Assembly (NCBI RefSeq): GCF_003254395.2
Contig: NC_037651.1
Coordinates: forward strand, 9,368,001 to 9,432,000
Length of the DNA stretch: 64,000 bases
DNA from: Apis mellifera
Taxonomy: Eukaryota > Arthropoda > Insecta > Hymenoptera > Apidae
Reading direction: 5' to 3'
Shown here: piece after piece, positions 33,709 through 46,836 of the stretch
Position numbering within the stretch: position 1 is the first letter of the stretch
Layout: each line of letters begins with the position of its first letter
The notes under the pieces: generated by a model
The model's input: the letters and a program-made list of their open reading frames with translations, nothing else
Told to the model about the DNA's origin: nothing
Database searches by the model: none
Made by a program: the position numbers and the translations under genes

Positions 33709-36700
33709 CTTCTTCCTCTTCTTCTTCCTCTTCGCTCGCTCGCTCGCTCGCTCGCACGCTCGCTCTCACCTCTCCGTCAACTTCATACGATTCCTTCTTC
33801 TCTACGAGTTTCTCGACGATTAACCATACAGTCGTCCCCTTGTTTCGTCGAGAAAAGAATTCACTTAGAATCCCTCAAGGAATAGAAGCGAATTATCGAT
33901 CATTCATAATTCGAGAAATTTCAAAAAAGAGAGAGAGGAAGAAAACGACTGAATTCTCGGAATCGAAGAATCTCACCACTTCTCTCTCCCTCTGAACGAA
34001 AAATTTCCTCTCACGGTTGATGACGATCCACGTGTTTTCGTTTCAAAATGTTAAAAGAAAAAATCTTCTCTAACTCGCACTCCTCTTTAACGAATCAACG
34101 AATAATATCAATCGATCGACCAAGATGTGTCTCTCGCTTCCCTTTTGCCTACCAAAACGCGAAACTCGCCCGTTCGACTAGCGTCCGTTTCCCTACGTGT
34201 TACGCGAACGACAGTTGTGCCGGGACTAATTTAAGCACGCGGCTGCTGTTGCCCCTGCAGATGCTTGCAGCTGCTTACCTGTGCCGGGGTCCCCCTTCCC
34301 CGGGCCCTTATTCAGACCCGTACCACCACTTTTCCGCTCCCTCTCTCTCTCTCTTCCCCTCCCTCTCCACCTCTCTTCTTATAATTCACTATCTCTCGAA
34401 ACGAATAATTTAAACTTCAAGCTCGATCAAAACCTTTTTTTTTTTTGTCACTTTCTTTTTCCTCGTTTTTTTTTTTTTTCCTTTCTTTGTTTCAATCGAT
34501 GAAATAATATCTTTGTTGTTTTGGGACGAAATTTCAATTTTCAAGGAGAAAGAGAGATGCGTGGATGGACGGATAGATTTAGGAGTTATAAAGCGCGAGA
34601 CGAGAGAGAGTTTTTCGAAGAGAGAAAGGAAGAGGAAATCGTCGTAGCATGTTCGAACGCTTCTTCTTTTATTGTTCCACCTCTATTATTATTCTTATGG
34701 ATAGTACGGTACCACGCAGCGTGGACAATGGGCAATCATCGTCGAAATCTTTTTTTTCACTCAAATGGGATATTGATGGAATTAGATGTGCCGAGATGTT
34801 TGTTTATTTTTTTTTTCTTCGTTTCGCTTATTATTATTTGTTGTTCGATATTATTACGTATACGTATATATATATATATATAGTAAGTTGAAGTTTATGG
34901 AAACTTTTTTTTTTCTTCTTTACCATAAACGCACGAGGCTTCGTTCCATCGAAGAGAGATTTCTTTACGGTCACGGAGGGAGGAAACGGAAAAAGATCGC
35001 GATGGAAGGAAAGGTTTTGGTACTGCTTCCTGCGGAAGCCTTTTTTTTCCTTTTTTTTTCTGAAACCGGAGACGCATTTATCAGCGGTGGTGTTCCAGAA
35101 AGAGACCGAGGGGATGCGAAAACAACTGCGGCAGATGTGAACTCTTGGCACGCGCCCTTCTGCTCGACAGTGGTGCTCACCGTATTTTTTTTTTTTTCGA
35201 GGGAAGGAAATTTTATATATATATATATCGATTAGAAGGAAACAACTTCAACTTTTCTCGTTCGAAATATTTTTATTTCACTTTTCGTTTCTTTTGTATC
35301 TCGAATATTACACACACACACATATATATTTTAAGAAGATATCTGATCTTCGAAACAATCGTTCCGTTATTTAATTTTGACAATGGACGAATAGATATTA
35401 TTTGACGTCGATGAAAATTAATAACTCTTATTTATCAACGAGCGTGTAAAAAAAAAAAGCATTATCATTTGCTAAGCGTCCGCACGCGCGTCGGAAGTCA
35501 ACTGTATCAAGTTACTTCCTGCGACTGACACTTTATACTCTACAAAGGAAGAGTATGGAACGAAGCTTCGTTCGTTCATCATTCGATTCGACATGCCTCG
35601 ATTACGAACATCACCATCATAGGTAAATCAGAAATCCGGTATTGATATATTCGAGGAAGAAAGAAAAAAAGAAAAGAAGTAAAAATTTTTATCTATCTCT
35701 TTTCCCATCTGCCCTCCCCTCCCCCTCTCCCCGTTTCAATATTGACTTTTAGATTAAACCCAACACGTTTTTAGCGCGCGTTGCAGGGAATAATTTTAGC
35801 TAATTGCCCCCGAAAAAAAGGAAAATAAATCGAATCGTCACTCGATCGAAATTAATCGAATGCTCGAAAACCAGTTTGGCCAGATGGATTCGGACAGATT
35901 TCGTTAGACTCTTCTTCTTCTTACTTCGTGCGTAGTTTCTTCGTACGTACGAACGAAGTGAAACGGTTTACAGCGTCGATTCGAATCGAGGATTGAACAG
36001 GAAATCGAAGGAGGAATCGATTTTCTCGGAATTTCTGTCGGTCAGGTATCGTATTATTGTAAGAGAGAGAATTCCTTTATACGAAAAGATGCGGCGTGTA
36101 CACGCAACCGACGCCGACCGGCCAAACGCCGACTGCATTATTTCTTTGTTCGTAAGGAATTCGAGGATCGATTGGGATTTCTGCCAAAAGGGACGTTTTC
36201 GTTTTCTATAAGGATGTATCGCGAATTCTTCCGTGACGAAGGAATATATATATATAAAAGAGATGAAGGTTCTCCTTATTCAAATATTCCCATTTTTCCC
36301 TACTGTTCCAAACTCGAATATTTTCCAAACAGAAAATTTTATTATGGAAAATCGTCGTTTCGACACTCCTATTCCCTCCCCCTTCCTCTCCAGAGGTCTT
36401 CCTCATCGAGAGAAGAAACTGTTTAACCGGCGCACGACCAAGCAGCGGAGAGTGGAAGCGGAGAGGGACGCTACTTTGTATTCCATTGGCGAATTTATTC
36501 GTCGTCCTCCACGTAGATTATATAGAAGAGAGGAGGCGTATCGGAAATCTCGTTGTCCTGGGAAAAACCGATGCCTCGCGATATGCACCGAGCATAAAAA
36601 GCGAACGAGGCGAGTCATTTTTATCGCGAGGCACGCATAACATCTCTCCACGCCTCTCTGAGTGCTCTGCCTATGCGATACGGGGTGAATCCATCCCGGA

Positions 36701-38286
36701 TTCTGTGCTCGTCCGTCTTTAAGATTCAATGGAAATCGCATACAAGTATTTTACAGTTATCATTACCGATAGATAACGATTGTTCCATTCAGTCTTGTTT
36801 TTCTTTTTCTTTTTCTCTCTCTCCCAGGTTTCTAGATCTTTCGTTTCCAACTCTGGCGTCATCCCTTAAAATATAACAGTGAAAAACACACGTCGAGTGC
36901 GACGTTCACCTGTCGCGTGCTCGACGTTACACCTGCTTAAGTAACTTTCCTTCGAGTCTTCACCATCTGCTTCCTTTACGAGTTTTCTGACCGATTAGCA
37001 TACGTACAGCGAGTTAAATAATTTTTTAATTAATAATTTTTGGATTAATCTGCTTCTCACACGTTCTATATTCTCTAGAAATGAAAGGATTTGATCTTTG
37101 CAAGATTTCTTTATATAAAAAGAAAAAAAAATAACAGAATACGTTGTTAAATAATTTGAATATGTATTTACACGTGAGATACACTCGTGAAAAGGTATAA
37201 AAGTTGGGATAAAGTTCGAATAGAGTCTGTTAAGATTTTTAATCAATGGGTAAACAAGATAAATTAATCAAATATCGAAACAATATCGTCTCCTGATCGT
37301 AATCCGTAAATTTTATGGAATAGAGAAAGAGAGTAAATAGTAAGACAGAAATAAAGTAAAAATTAGGAAATCAACGCCATCTTCAGAATGCCGCAAATGA
37401 AGAATATAAAAAAAGACGAGAAAGTAGTGGAAAAAGGATGGAAGGATAGGACAAGAATTGACCGTTAGCGCCATTTCTCGAATAACGAAGAGATTTCTTT
37501 AAAAAATAAGATAAAGAGAGATTGAATATCAGATAGATAGAGTAATCTCGAGTTATTTTGAGATTAAGTAAGTAAGTAAGATCTTTAATTTAAGCTCTTA
37601 AAAGTTAAAAAATTTTTCGTAAAACTTACGAAATTTATAATTTTCTATTTTGTCGTGTAAAGTTTCGTCTGCTTGTCGCTGGATGGCGTTGTAACATTCA
37701 TTTTCTGAATTACTTCGAAACATGCTTCTAAATACTTTAATCGAGGAAAAAATTTAGATATTGTAAATTATTTCTAAGAATTTAAACTTTAATTTTCGTG
37801 CTGAAAACATATTTCTAAAAGTCTTTGAATAAAAAGTGCAAAAAAAGAAGTTACGTGTGGTAATTGATGAATATAGTTTATATAAATGATTTTTATTAAT
37901 TTGACTTTATATTGCAAGTTTTATTTAAATTAGAATAATAAGTCAATGAGAGGCAATAATATATAGTATAATTCTAAATTATATATAACTAATATTATTA
38001 ATTAATGTTTTATACGAAACATAGATTATTTTAGATATAAAATACTTCAATGGTTAATTACCGAAACTGTATTATCATGTTATAAAATTATATTTCGCTT
38101 CGAGTTTTCAATCAAGTGGCAGCACTATCGAACAGAGTAAGAGAAATTTGGATTTGCGTTTGTAAACGACGTTAAATGTCGTATATTTTGTGATAAAATT
38201 AGGAGAAAGTAGTGACAAATGTTCTTATAAGAGAAATAATTAAGTTCACAACAGTATTTTCTTCGTATTAAGTACCATCGTCGATC
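33709..38286. other. Intergenic region between MOXD1 and DDX46
   Basis: No coding gene is seen in 4.6 kb. The left part should hold the MOXD1 promoter and leader. A strong minus-strand donor (CACAG then GTAAGC, exon end near 34279) could end a MOXD1 5' UTR exon. A (GCTC)n patch lies near 33734-33755. Short (TA)n tracts occur near 34862-34882, 35214-35229 and 36243-36255. The right end becomes AT-rich and holds the DDX46 promoter. Confidence 0.5.
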
Positions 38287-41200
38287 ATGGTTCGAAGTAG
38301 TGACAAGTAAGTGTAATTACTTTTATTGTGCTATTTTTTTTTTAGGTTAATTTTACTACCTCTGCTATTAGAAACCATTGATTATTCTATCAATATCAAT
38401 TATTCGATGCTTCAATATTAACAATTTAAATCTATTACTTGGTAGGGATAGGCATCATAGAAGACGATCGAGATCACGTTCAAGATCTCGTTCTGCTACT
38501 CCTGAAAAAAAACGACGGCGATCTAGGAGTAGAGATAGGGATAGGGAACGTGATAAAGGACGACACAGGGAGAGAAGGAGTCGTTCTAGAGATCGAGATA
38601 GGGATAGAAGAGATCGTTCTGAAAGGGATAGAGATCGCGATAGAAAACGGTAATTATGAATATATGCATAATTTTTTGGTTTTATAAAATTGGAATAAGA
38701 CGTGGTCAAATATTTTTTATGTTATGTATAATTTTCCTATAAAGATTTTCAGCTTGTCGTATTTGATTTTTAGTTTTTTCTCAAAAATTTATATGATAAT
38801 GGGATAATAATGTTAACATTGATTGTTCTCGGTATACTAGTGGAGACAGTAAAGAAAAGCGTCTTACAGGCTCAAAGTCTTCGCGTTCAGGCAAAGATCG
38901 GTCGAATAGATCAAGATCGAGAGAGCGAAAGGAGAAAGAGAAGGGTGACAGTGATGAGTTGCCGTTTGATCATACTAAATTGGACAAAGTAATTAATTTG
39001 ATTAGAACAATATGTTCAACCTCTTTATTTTACACGTTTTATTACAATATTACGATATTATGTATATATAATTACACGTTCATTAGGAAGAGGAACAGAA
39101 AAGATTAGAACTGGAGATGCAAAAGAGGAGAGAAAGAATAGAGAGGTGGCGTGCGGAAAGGAAAAAGAAAGAATTGGAGGCAACTAAGAAAGACGGTAAG
39201 GCATCCATTTTAGCAAATCTTCAGTTGCCTATGAAAAAGTGGTCCCTCGAGGATGACAGTGATGAAGAGACACCTGTTGTTCAAAATAGTAACAAGGAAG
39301 TCAAAGAAGATGGAGAAACAAAAGAAGAAGTGGAAGAGGTTAAGGAAGAAGCTAAAGATGATGAGGAAGAAGTTGATCCTCTTGATGCCTTTATGGCAGA
39401 GGTATCCTATACGTTGTGCACATATGTTATTAATACGCGAAGAATTAATGTAATTTTTGTTACAGGTTCAGGAAGAAGTTCGAAAAGTGAATAAACTCGA
39501 TAATAAAGGTGGGAAGAATGCTAATAACGGTACAGGTACAGGAGGTACACAAAGTGGCGGAGTTGTGATCGTTACTGGAGTAGCTAAAAAGAAAGTGCAA
39601 AAACAAAAAGGAGAATTGATCGAGCAAAATCAAGATGGTCTCGAATATTCTAGCGAGGAGGAAGGAGAAAATCTTCACGAAACTGCAGCAGGTATTGCGA
39701 ATAAACAGAAGCGGGAACTAGCCAAAGTTGATCACGCAACAACGGAATATCAGCCATTCAGAAAATCGTTTTACGTCGAAGTACCTGAAATCGGTAAAAT
39801 CGATTATATTTTATCGCGATTTGTAGATGTGTATAATTTCTAGATGTGTTGTTTTATGATAATATTTTTGTATATTTAGCACGAATGACACCGGAAGAAG
39901 TAGAAGCATACAAAGAAGAATTAGAAGGTATTCGAGTGAAAGGCAAAGGTTGTCCAAAACCTATCAAGTCATGGGCGCAATGCGGCGTTACGAAAAAGGA
40001 ATTAGAGGTGCTAAAGAAACTTGGTTACGAAAAACCAACTCCTATTCAGTGTCAAGCTATCCCAGCGATTATGTCTGGTCGTGATTTGATAGGAATAGCA
40101 AAGACAGGTAGCGGGAAAACGTTAGCCTTTTTGTTGCCGATGTTCAGGCATATCCTCGACCAACCGCCATTAGCAGATGGCGATGGTCCGATCGCACTAA
40201 TCATGACACCGACCAGAGAATTATGCATGCAAATCGGAAGAGATTCGAAGAAATTCACAAAATCTTTGGGGCTGTCCCACGTTTGCGTTTATGGCGGTAC
40301 TGGTATATCGGAACAGATAGCGGAACTGAAGAGAGGTGCCGAAATAATTGTTTGTACGCCGGGCAGAATGATAGACATGTTGGCCGCCAACAGCGGACGA
40401 GTAACAAATTTACGTAGAGTAACTTACGTAGTTCTTGACGAAGCGGATAGAATGTTCGACATGGGTTTCGAGCCCCAAGTAATGCGCATCATGGAAAACG
40501 TTCGACCCGATCGACAAACTGTACTGTTCAGCGCAACATTCCCTCGCCAAATGGAAGCATTGGCGAGAAGGATTCTGACCAGACCCGTAGAGGTTCAAGT
40601 CGGTGGAAGATCCATCGTTTGTAAAGACGTTGAACAACACGTGGTAGTTCTCGAAGAGGATCAAAAGTTTTACAAATTACTTGAAATTCTTGGCCATTAT
40701 CAAGACAAAGGTTCCGCGATAATATTTGTGGATAAACAAGAAAATGCGGATACCTTATTGAAAGATCTTATGAAAGCATCTTATTCCTGTATGTCGCTTC
40801 ACGGTGGTATCGATCAATGCGATAGGGATTCAACGATATTAGATTTCAAAGCTGGCAGAACGAAGCTGTTAGTGGCCACGTCAGTCGCCGCTAGAGGTTT
40901 AGATGTTAAGCATCTGATACTTGTAGTAAATTACGATTGTCCGAATCATTACGAAGATTATGTACACAGATGTGGAAGAACGGGAAGAGCTGGAAACAAA
41001 GGGTAAGTTTCTTCTTCTTCCGAGGATATAAACGGAATGTTATATCATCGAAGCGATAAGAAAAAGTTAAAAATTGTTTTTTATTCACAGATACGCATAC
41101 ACTTTCATCACGTCTGAGCAAGAACGTTACGCGGGTGATATTTTGCGCGCTCATGAATTGGCAGGTGTCCCCGTTCCGGAACCGTTACGTCAACTTTGGG

Positions 41201-42045
41201 AAGGGTATAAAGCCCGGCAGGCAGCGGACGGTAAAAAGGTGCACACCGGAGGCGGATTCAGTGGGAAGGGGTTCAAGTTCGATGAATCGGAAGCAGCGTT
41301 GGCTAACGAGAAGAAGAAGTTCCAGAAGGCTGCGCTGGGATTACAAGACTCGGACGACGAAGATATAGAGAATGACATCGACCAGCAAATAGAGAGTATG
41401 TTGGCACCGAAGAGGACGGTCCGTGAGATTGCCAGGCCTTCCGCCACCAATATCGCGGTGCCTGGTCAACCCGTGCCAAGTGCAACCGATAAGTTGGAAC
41501 TGGCTAGACGATTAGCATCCAAGATCAACATAGCGAAAAATTTGGGGGCCGAGGCGAAGGGTGCTACGCAACAAGCTGCCGAAGCTATACTTAAAGGTGC
41601 TGGTCCGACCAATCTTATTACAGCGAAAACGGTCGCCGAACAATTGGCCGCCAAGTTGAACACGAAATTGAATTACCAACCTCGCGAGGAAGATCTGGTT
41701 GAGAGCGACGTAGAGGCCGGGGAACAAACGTTCCGCAAATACGAGGAAGAATTGGAGATCAACGACTTCCCACAGCAGGCCAGATGGCGCGTCACGAGCA
41801 AGGAAGCTCTTGCACAGATTTCAGAATATTCCGAAGCAGGCCTCACTGTCAGGGGTACTTACATAGCACCCGGCAAAGCGCCGCCCGAAGGCGAGAGGAA
41901 ACTGTATCTCGCTATCGAGTCCACTAGCGAGTTAGCAGTTAGCAAGGCCAAAGCAGAAGTTTCACGACTGATCAAAGAAGAATTAATTAAGTTGCAAGCG
42001 TCTGGCGCGCATACCGCATCGCGTGGTAGATACAAGGTTTTATAA
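38287..42045 (+). CDS. Ddx46: DEAD-box RNA helicase DDX46 / Prp5
   Basis: ATP-dependent RNA helicase of the U2 snRNP that remodels it during prespliceosome formation in the nucleus. Exons 38287-38306, 38446-38649, 38841-38988, 39087-39401, 39466-39793, 39880-41002 and 41091-42045 join to 1030 residues; human DDX46 is almost the same length. The N-terminal 100 residues are an RS/RD-rich domain. A Glu/Lys-rich region follows. The helicase core carries the family signature VKGKGCPKPIKSWAQCG and a Q motif with PTPIQ. It then has AKTGSGKT (412-419), DEAD (525-528), SAT (556-558) and HRCGRTGRAG (701-710). All motifs are intact. The C-terminal part is helical and ends in the conserved ASRGRYKVL. The start at 38287 gives MVRSSDK and a two-base phase that fits exon 2. 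It is tail to tail with RECK. Identification is secure. Confidence 0.97.
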
Positions 42046-42376
42046 AAAAAAGGAAAAAGAAAGAAAGAAAGAAGAAAAAATGAAGTGTTTTTCGTTGTAC
42101 ATGCAATTTTACGCACTATAATAGTATATTATTTTCATTGAATATAACGAGTACGAGTAAAATATTAGAAATTTATTAAACTTACAAATGTTTATATAAA
42201 AACACTTTGTATTTAACAATACAATAACGTGCGAAATTTGCTTAACAATTATGGGAGTATCGATCCAGCTATCAAAGTATCCGCAAGCGATCCAAATTTA
42301 TCGACTTACTACAATTAAGAGATTCTGACTATCAAACGCACGATATTGACACGAAATTTGGAACGCTTGACGCGAG

Positions 42377-42410
<34 letters not shown>

Positions 42411-42926
42411 ATATATATTTTTTTTTTAATAGATTATTGTATCTGCAGAGAATATATATATATATGTATAATGTAACAATCATGAGACACTTTGTTTGGT
42501 AACTTAAGTTAGGACTTTTTTTTTTTTTTAACTTTATTTACAGCTTACAACGAGCAACATCAATCACCCTTCAACTACCTAATGTTTTCGCGATTCGGGC
42601 AATTCAATGCGCCTTTGTACACGTTCCACGTACTCCCCTTTTCTTTGGCAATATTATTAAAGAGACGAAGATACACTCTACAACTTTTATATTACGTTAG
42701 GCACTAGAAGAATCACAGTCATGAAACTATGACGATACCGCGCGAGCGGTAAGGTCATTAGGTGTATAAAAAAAAAAAAAAAAAAAAAAAGAAAGAAATG
42801 CTTCAACACACTTCGAGAAACGAGAAGGAATCGAATCAAGATTATCACTGATCGCGGTAATCGAATCATTTTATATCGGTGATATCCTCGTCATTCCTGT
42901 CTCGAGATCTCTTGACTACTCGATCG
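42046..42926. other. Convergent 3' region between DDX46 and RECK
   Basis: AT-rich, with an (AT)n tract at 42377-42418 and a poly(A) run at about 42768-42790. TTTATT at 42533-42538 and 42172-42177 are AATAAA on the minus strand and could serve RECK. The two 3' UTRs may overlap. No gene is seen. Confidence 0.6.
42377..42418. repeat. (AT)n microsatellite
   Basis: About 40 bases of alternating A and T with a single TTTA break. Confidence 0.9.
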
Positions 42927-45900
42927 CTAAAAAATTACGTAAAGAAAAATTGCGAGAAAAATTTGCATTGTAACATATCCTCCAATGGTAATGGCACTTG
43001 ATATGTAACTGTGAGCAATTTCCGCCCTGATGAGCGCGCTTAAGGGTACTTCCACCGTGATTTTAGGGCTTCTCTCTAAAATTCTAGTAACTAGTTTCTC
43101 AGTCTCGGTCACACATGCCCTCAACTGCAGCGTCGAAGGCCTCCTCGACGTAGGTTGTACAACGATGAATATGTCGCGATCCGGCGTCATCATGCCGCGA
43201 AGGACGCATTGCGCCACTTGAATCTGTCGCGCCAAGGCTGACAACAGGGCCTCCAGAGTCACCGTGTCTTTATCGACGTCCTCCTTCATAACGTAGTATA
43301 TCCTGTCCAACTTCAAAGAACAAATCGGACGATAATTTCACCCCCTTTTTCTTTTCTTTTACGCAAAAACATAGAAGAGAAGAGAATACAACGTACCTGT
43401 TTCTTGGAGTAGAACAGCTTGGCCGCCCCACCGCAGACTGGACAGCAAGCGCCGGGCGGCGTCACACCGACGCAATACGGCTCGATCAATCGGGGACACT
43501 GCACCAAGTCGCCGCAGCGGGGCTTGGCTTGATCGCCGATCAGCCCGACAGCGGCGCAAGGGCCGAAGTAATCCACCACGGTCCTCTCGGCCCAGGCGGC
43601 GCACTCGTTGGCGTAAACCTCCCCGTTGGCGCCGCAAACGGGGCCGCGCAACGTGCACCCCTCGAGGCAGTGGCCCCTGTACCCTAGGGCGGCGCCGGCC
43701 CGTATCATGGCGCACACCGACCGGTGTTGACGGTTCTCCTTGTCGCACACCGGGCCGCCGGCCTCGTCCCGGGGATCGCAGTCGAGGGGCACGCACTCGT
43801 ACTGGCGGCAAGGTTTGTGAAGCTCGGACAAGCACACCCTTCCCCTCGCCACGCATCTCTCCGTGGTGTCGCAGGGGTTGGAGGCGCACGGATCTCGGGA
43901 CGAGCAACTGCCGAATTCCACGTCGTTGACGGACATTCTCGCGCAAGTCGCGAGGCAGCCGGACGCGAAGGTGAAGCCCAATTTGCCGCACACGGGGACG
44001 TAATGAGGGGGGCAGTCGCACGGCAACGAGGGGATCTCCCCGCAATTCTTCTTCGAGCACGTGTACTCCCCCTCGAAGCAGTGGCAGGGATTGCACTCGA
44101 CGTAGAAGTTGGCTTTGTGGGCGATTATCTGATTGTGTATCGAGCATGGATTGAACTTGACGTAATTCAGCATCTTGCACTTGTCCAAACCGTACGGCGT
44201 GCACTGGCAGATTTGATGGGACGCCTGGTTGAAACTGGGAATTTGCGCCCACGATCCCACGGGCACCAATTGTTTGGACATTTTTCCAAGGAAGCAGGCT
44301 GGCACGCAACGATACGCCTGGCGGCCGTGATGGAGCAGCTGACAGATCTCTCCCTGGGCGCAGGGATTAATTTTGCAGGGGGTCGTGATATCCTCCTCGA
44401 GGCGGACCACGGACTCGTTGTCCTGCGGGTCCTCGAGAAACGGCTTCAAGGAAACGCAAGGGGCGTCGGACTTGGCGGGCGAGAGCTTGGCGCACAGCGT
44501 GGCCGCCGTGTGGGGGCCGGTGATGGCGGACCAGTCCACGCAGCTAGCCATCAATTCCAGGCAATCCTCCCGGCACAGCCTCGTCTCGTGGCTCTTGGTT
44601 TCGCACGGTCTCAGCTGCAGCAGACAGGCGGCCGCGCGCAGAGTTTCCGGCGGGCAAGTAGCGGCCACTCGAATGGGCAGGCTCAATCCTCGGATGATTC
44701 CGCCTCTGGACCAGTGGTGGGCCTCGAATTTGGCCGCTTCGTCGGTCGTCGCCGAGCAACTCCTGAGGAAGAAAGAAAGAAAGAAGAAAGGAAAAGAAGA
44801 AGAAGTAGAAGCAGAGTTGGCCGAAAGGCAAGAAAAGAGAGACGTTTCACCTGAACAGCGTCGTCGACCTGTCGTTGAATCTCGTGCAATAGGACAATCC
44901 CGCGCAGCCCATCTCGCAAGGATCGTCCGTATCCTCGAGGCACCGCCTCAGCTCCCCTTCCTGGCTCGAGGACAGGCACTCGGCGTCGAGAGGATGCCAG
45001 GAGGATTCCCAGTCTGCTTTGAACGCCCTCCAACACAGATCCTGGCACTTTGGCTTGATTGCTTTGGTACAGCATGACAATTTGCCCGCGTCTAGAGGTA
45101 GGCGGACAGGCTTCGGCGAGCCGGACTTCATTAGGCAGCTCCAAAACGGCGATTGGGGGGAAATTGGCGGTCCGCATTTCTCCGTCAACGCGTTCAAGAT
45201 CTCTCGATCGGTCGTTGCCGTGTACAGGATCTTTTTACACGTCTCCATGCACGTTAAACTGTCTGCCTTGTTGCAGCAATGCAAATCTGTTCGATCGAAG
45301 AAAGGATATCCTTTAGAGTTAGAGAGAGAGAAAGGAGAAGAATTGGAAGTTATGTAAAAAGAGAAAGAAAGAAAAGGGACGCACGTTGTTTTGGATTTTC
45401 GGCGTGTTTCACTTCGGTCACGCTTTTCAAACACTTTGGCATTTGGTGGAAGCATCCGTTCCGACTCGAGATTTTTTCGCGCTTGTAAAACAGATTTTGG
45501 CACACGGCTCTACACGTGTCGTTGGACACTTTGCCGCAACAATGTTCAGCTTCCTCCCGCCTCTCCAGGCAGGAGAAGAACTCGGGCTCGTCGCTCGGCC
45601 GGCAAGATTCGTTCAGATTCCTCCTCGATCCTGACAGAGCGCACGTGGACCGACATATCGGATTCTGAACGAGGTAACAGCATCGCCTCCCTGTCCAATT
45701 CTCGTGCCTTTTCACCTCTGTCGAAGATTTCGTATTTTTAGGAGAAGTTAATGATTAATAATTTTTTTTTCTTCGAAAGGAGTCGAGCCGAAAAGCAAGT
45801 CGTCGAAAAACTCTCTTACCGTTCAACGTCGAGTTCACGCAACCCCAGAATTCTGTCTGAAAGAAAATAATAAAGAAAAGTTGAAGGAGGCGAGGATCGT

Positions 45901-46795
45901 ACACACACGCACGGAGATGGAGTGAAAACCGAGGCGAGAAAAAGGTATCGCGAGAATCTTTTCTGTAACGCGAATCTCACGTTCCTTTTTTTTTTTTTTT
46001 TTTTTTTTACTTCTTTTTTCTCCCTTCCAAATCGTTCAAAGTTGTCGCATTGTAGCCAGGGATCGGGATTGGTTTCGGGTATATATTCGACACGACGAAT
46101 CTTTGATCGTCAATCGAGCACGGATTAAAAGGATCGATTAAAAGCGGCTTACCAGCTCGAGGGAACATAACTCTAGCAACCGCTGCGTCGCGTTCTCCCT
46201 TGCCTCTGCTTCTGCCCCCAACGCTACCAGTGAGATCTGAAAGCACCGCGACACCATTTTTTTTTCTTTCTTTTCTTTTCTTTTCTTTTCTTTTTTTTCA
46301 TCGATTCGACGTTCATACACAAAAGGAGAGAAAGAGAGAGAGAGAGAGAGAGGGAAAAGGTTCGAAACGGTTGAGAAAAAATAGAAGAAGAAGAAGAAGA
46401 AGAAGAAGAAGGAGGGGGGAAAAAACGGCACAGCTGTGTAGTATCTGCTGATGTTGATGGGAATTTCCACGATTCGAAATGCAAGATACGACGCATTAGA
46501 AGTTATTAAGAATCAAGGACACGAGTACGCTTCACGAGTCGCCACGATTTCCTGTTGTCCGTCTCTGAATGACAATAGACCGCACGGATATCGACTGTTC
46601 TACCATTTAGAGGTTCATTCGAAATGCAATCGACGTACACAACCACGAGGAGGACGTACAAGTCTATCTCGTAGTCTCGTCACGGTTACGAGTTACGACT
46701 ATCCATTGGCGTGCGGTGGGTCCTGTTAGGATACAGCCTGGGTCACAGGTTGTCATTCGTTTTTAACGTTAATTCTCCATCTATCGAGCGTACGT

Positions 46796-46836
<41 letters not shown>

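Noticed and set aside
39402..39465. Extension of a DDX46 exon through a short intron
   Set aside because: The phase-0 junction 39401/39466 has good splice sites. The retained reading runs into a stop and breaks the conserved protein.
43359..44854. Other-frame open reading frames over the large RECK exon on both strands
   Set aside because: GC-rich shadow frames; the RECK frame has the conserved cysteines and Kazal modules.
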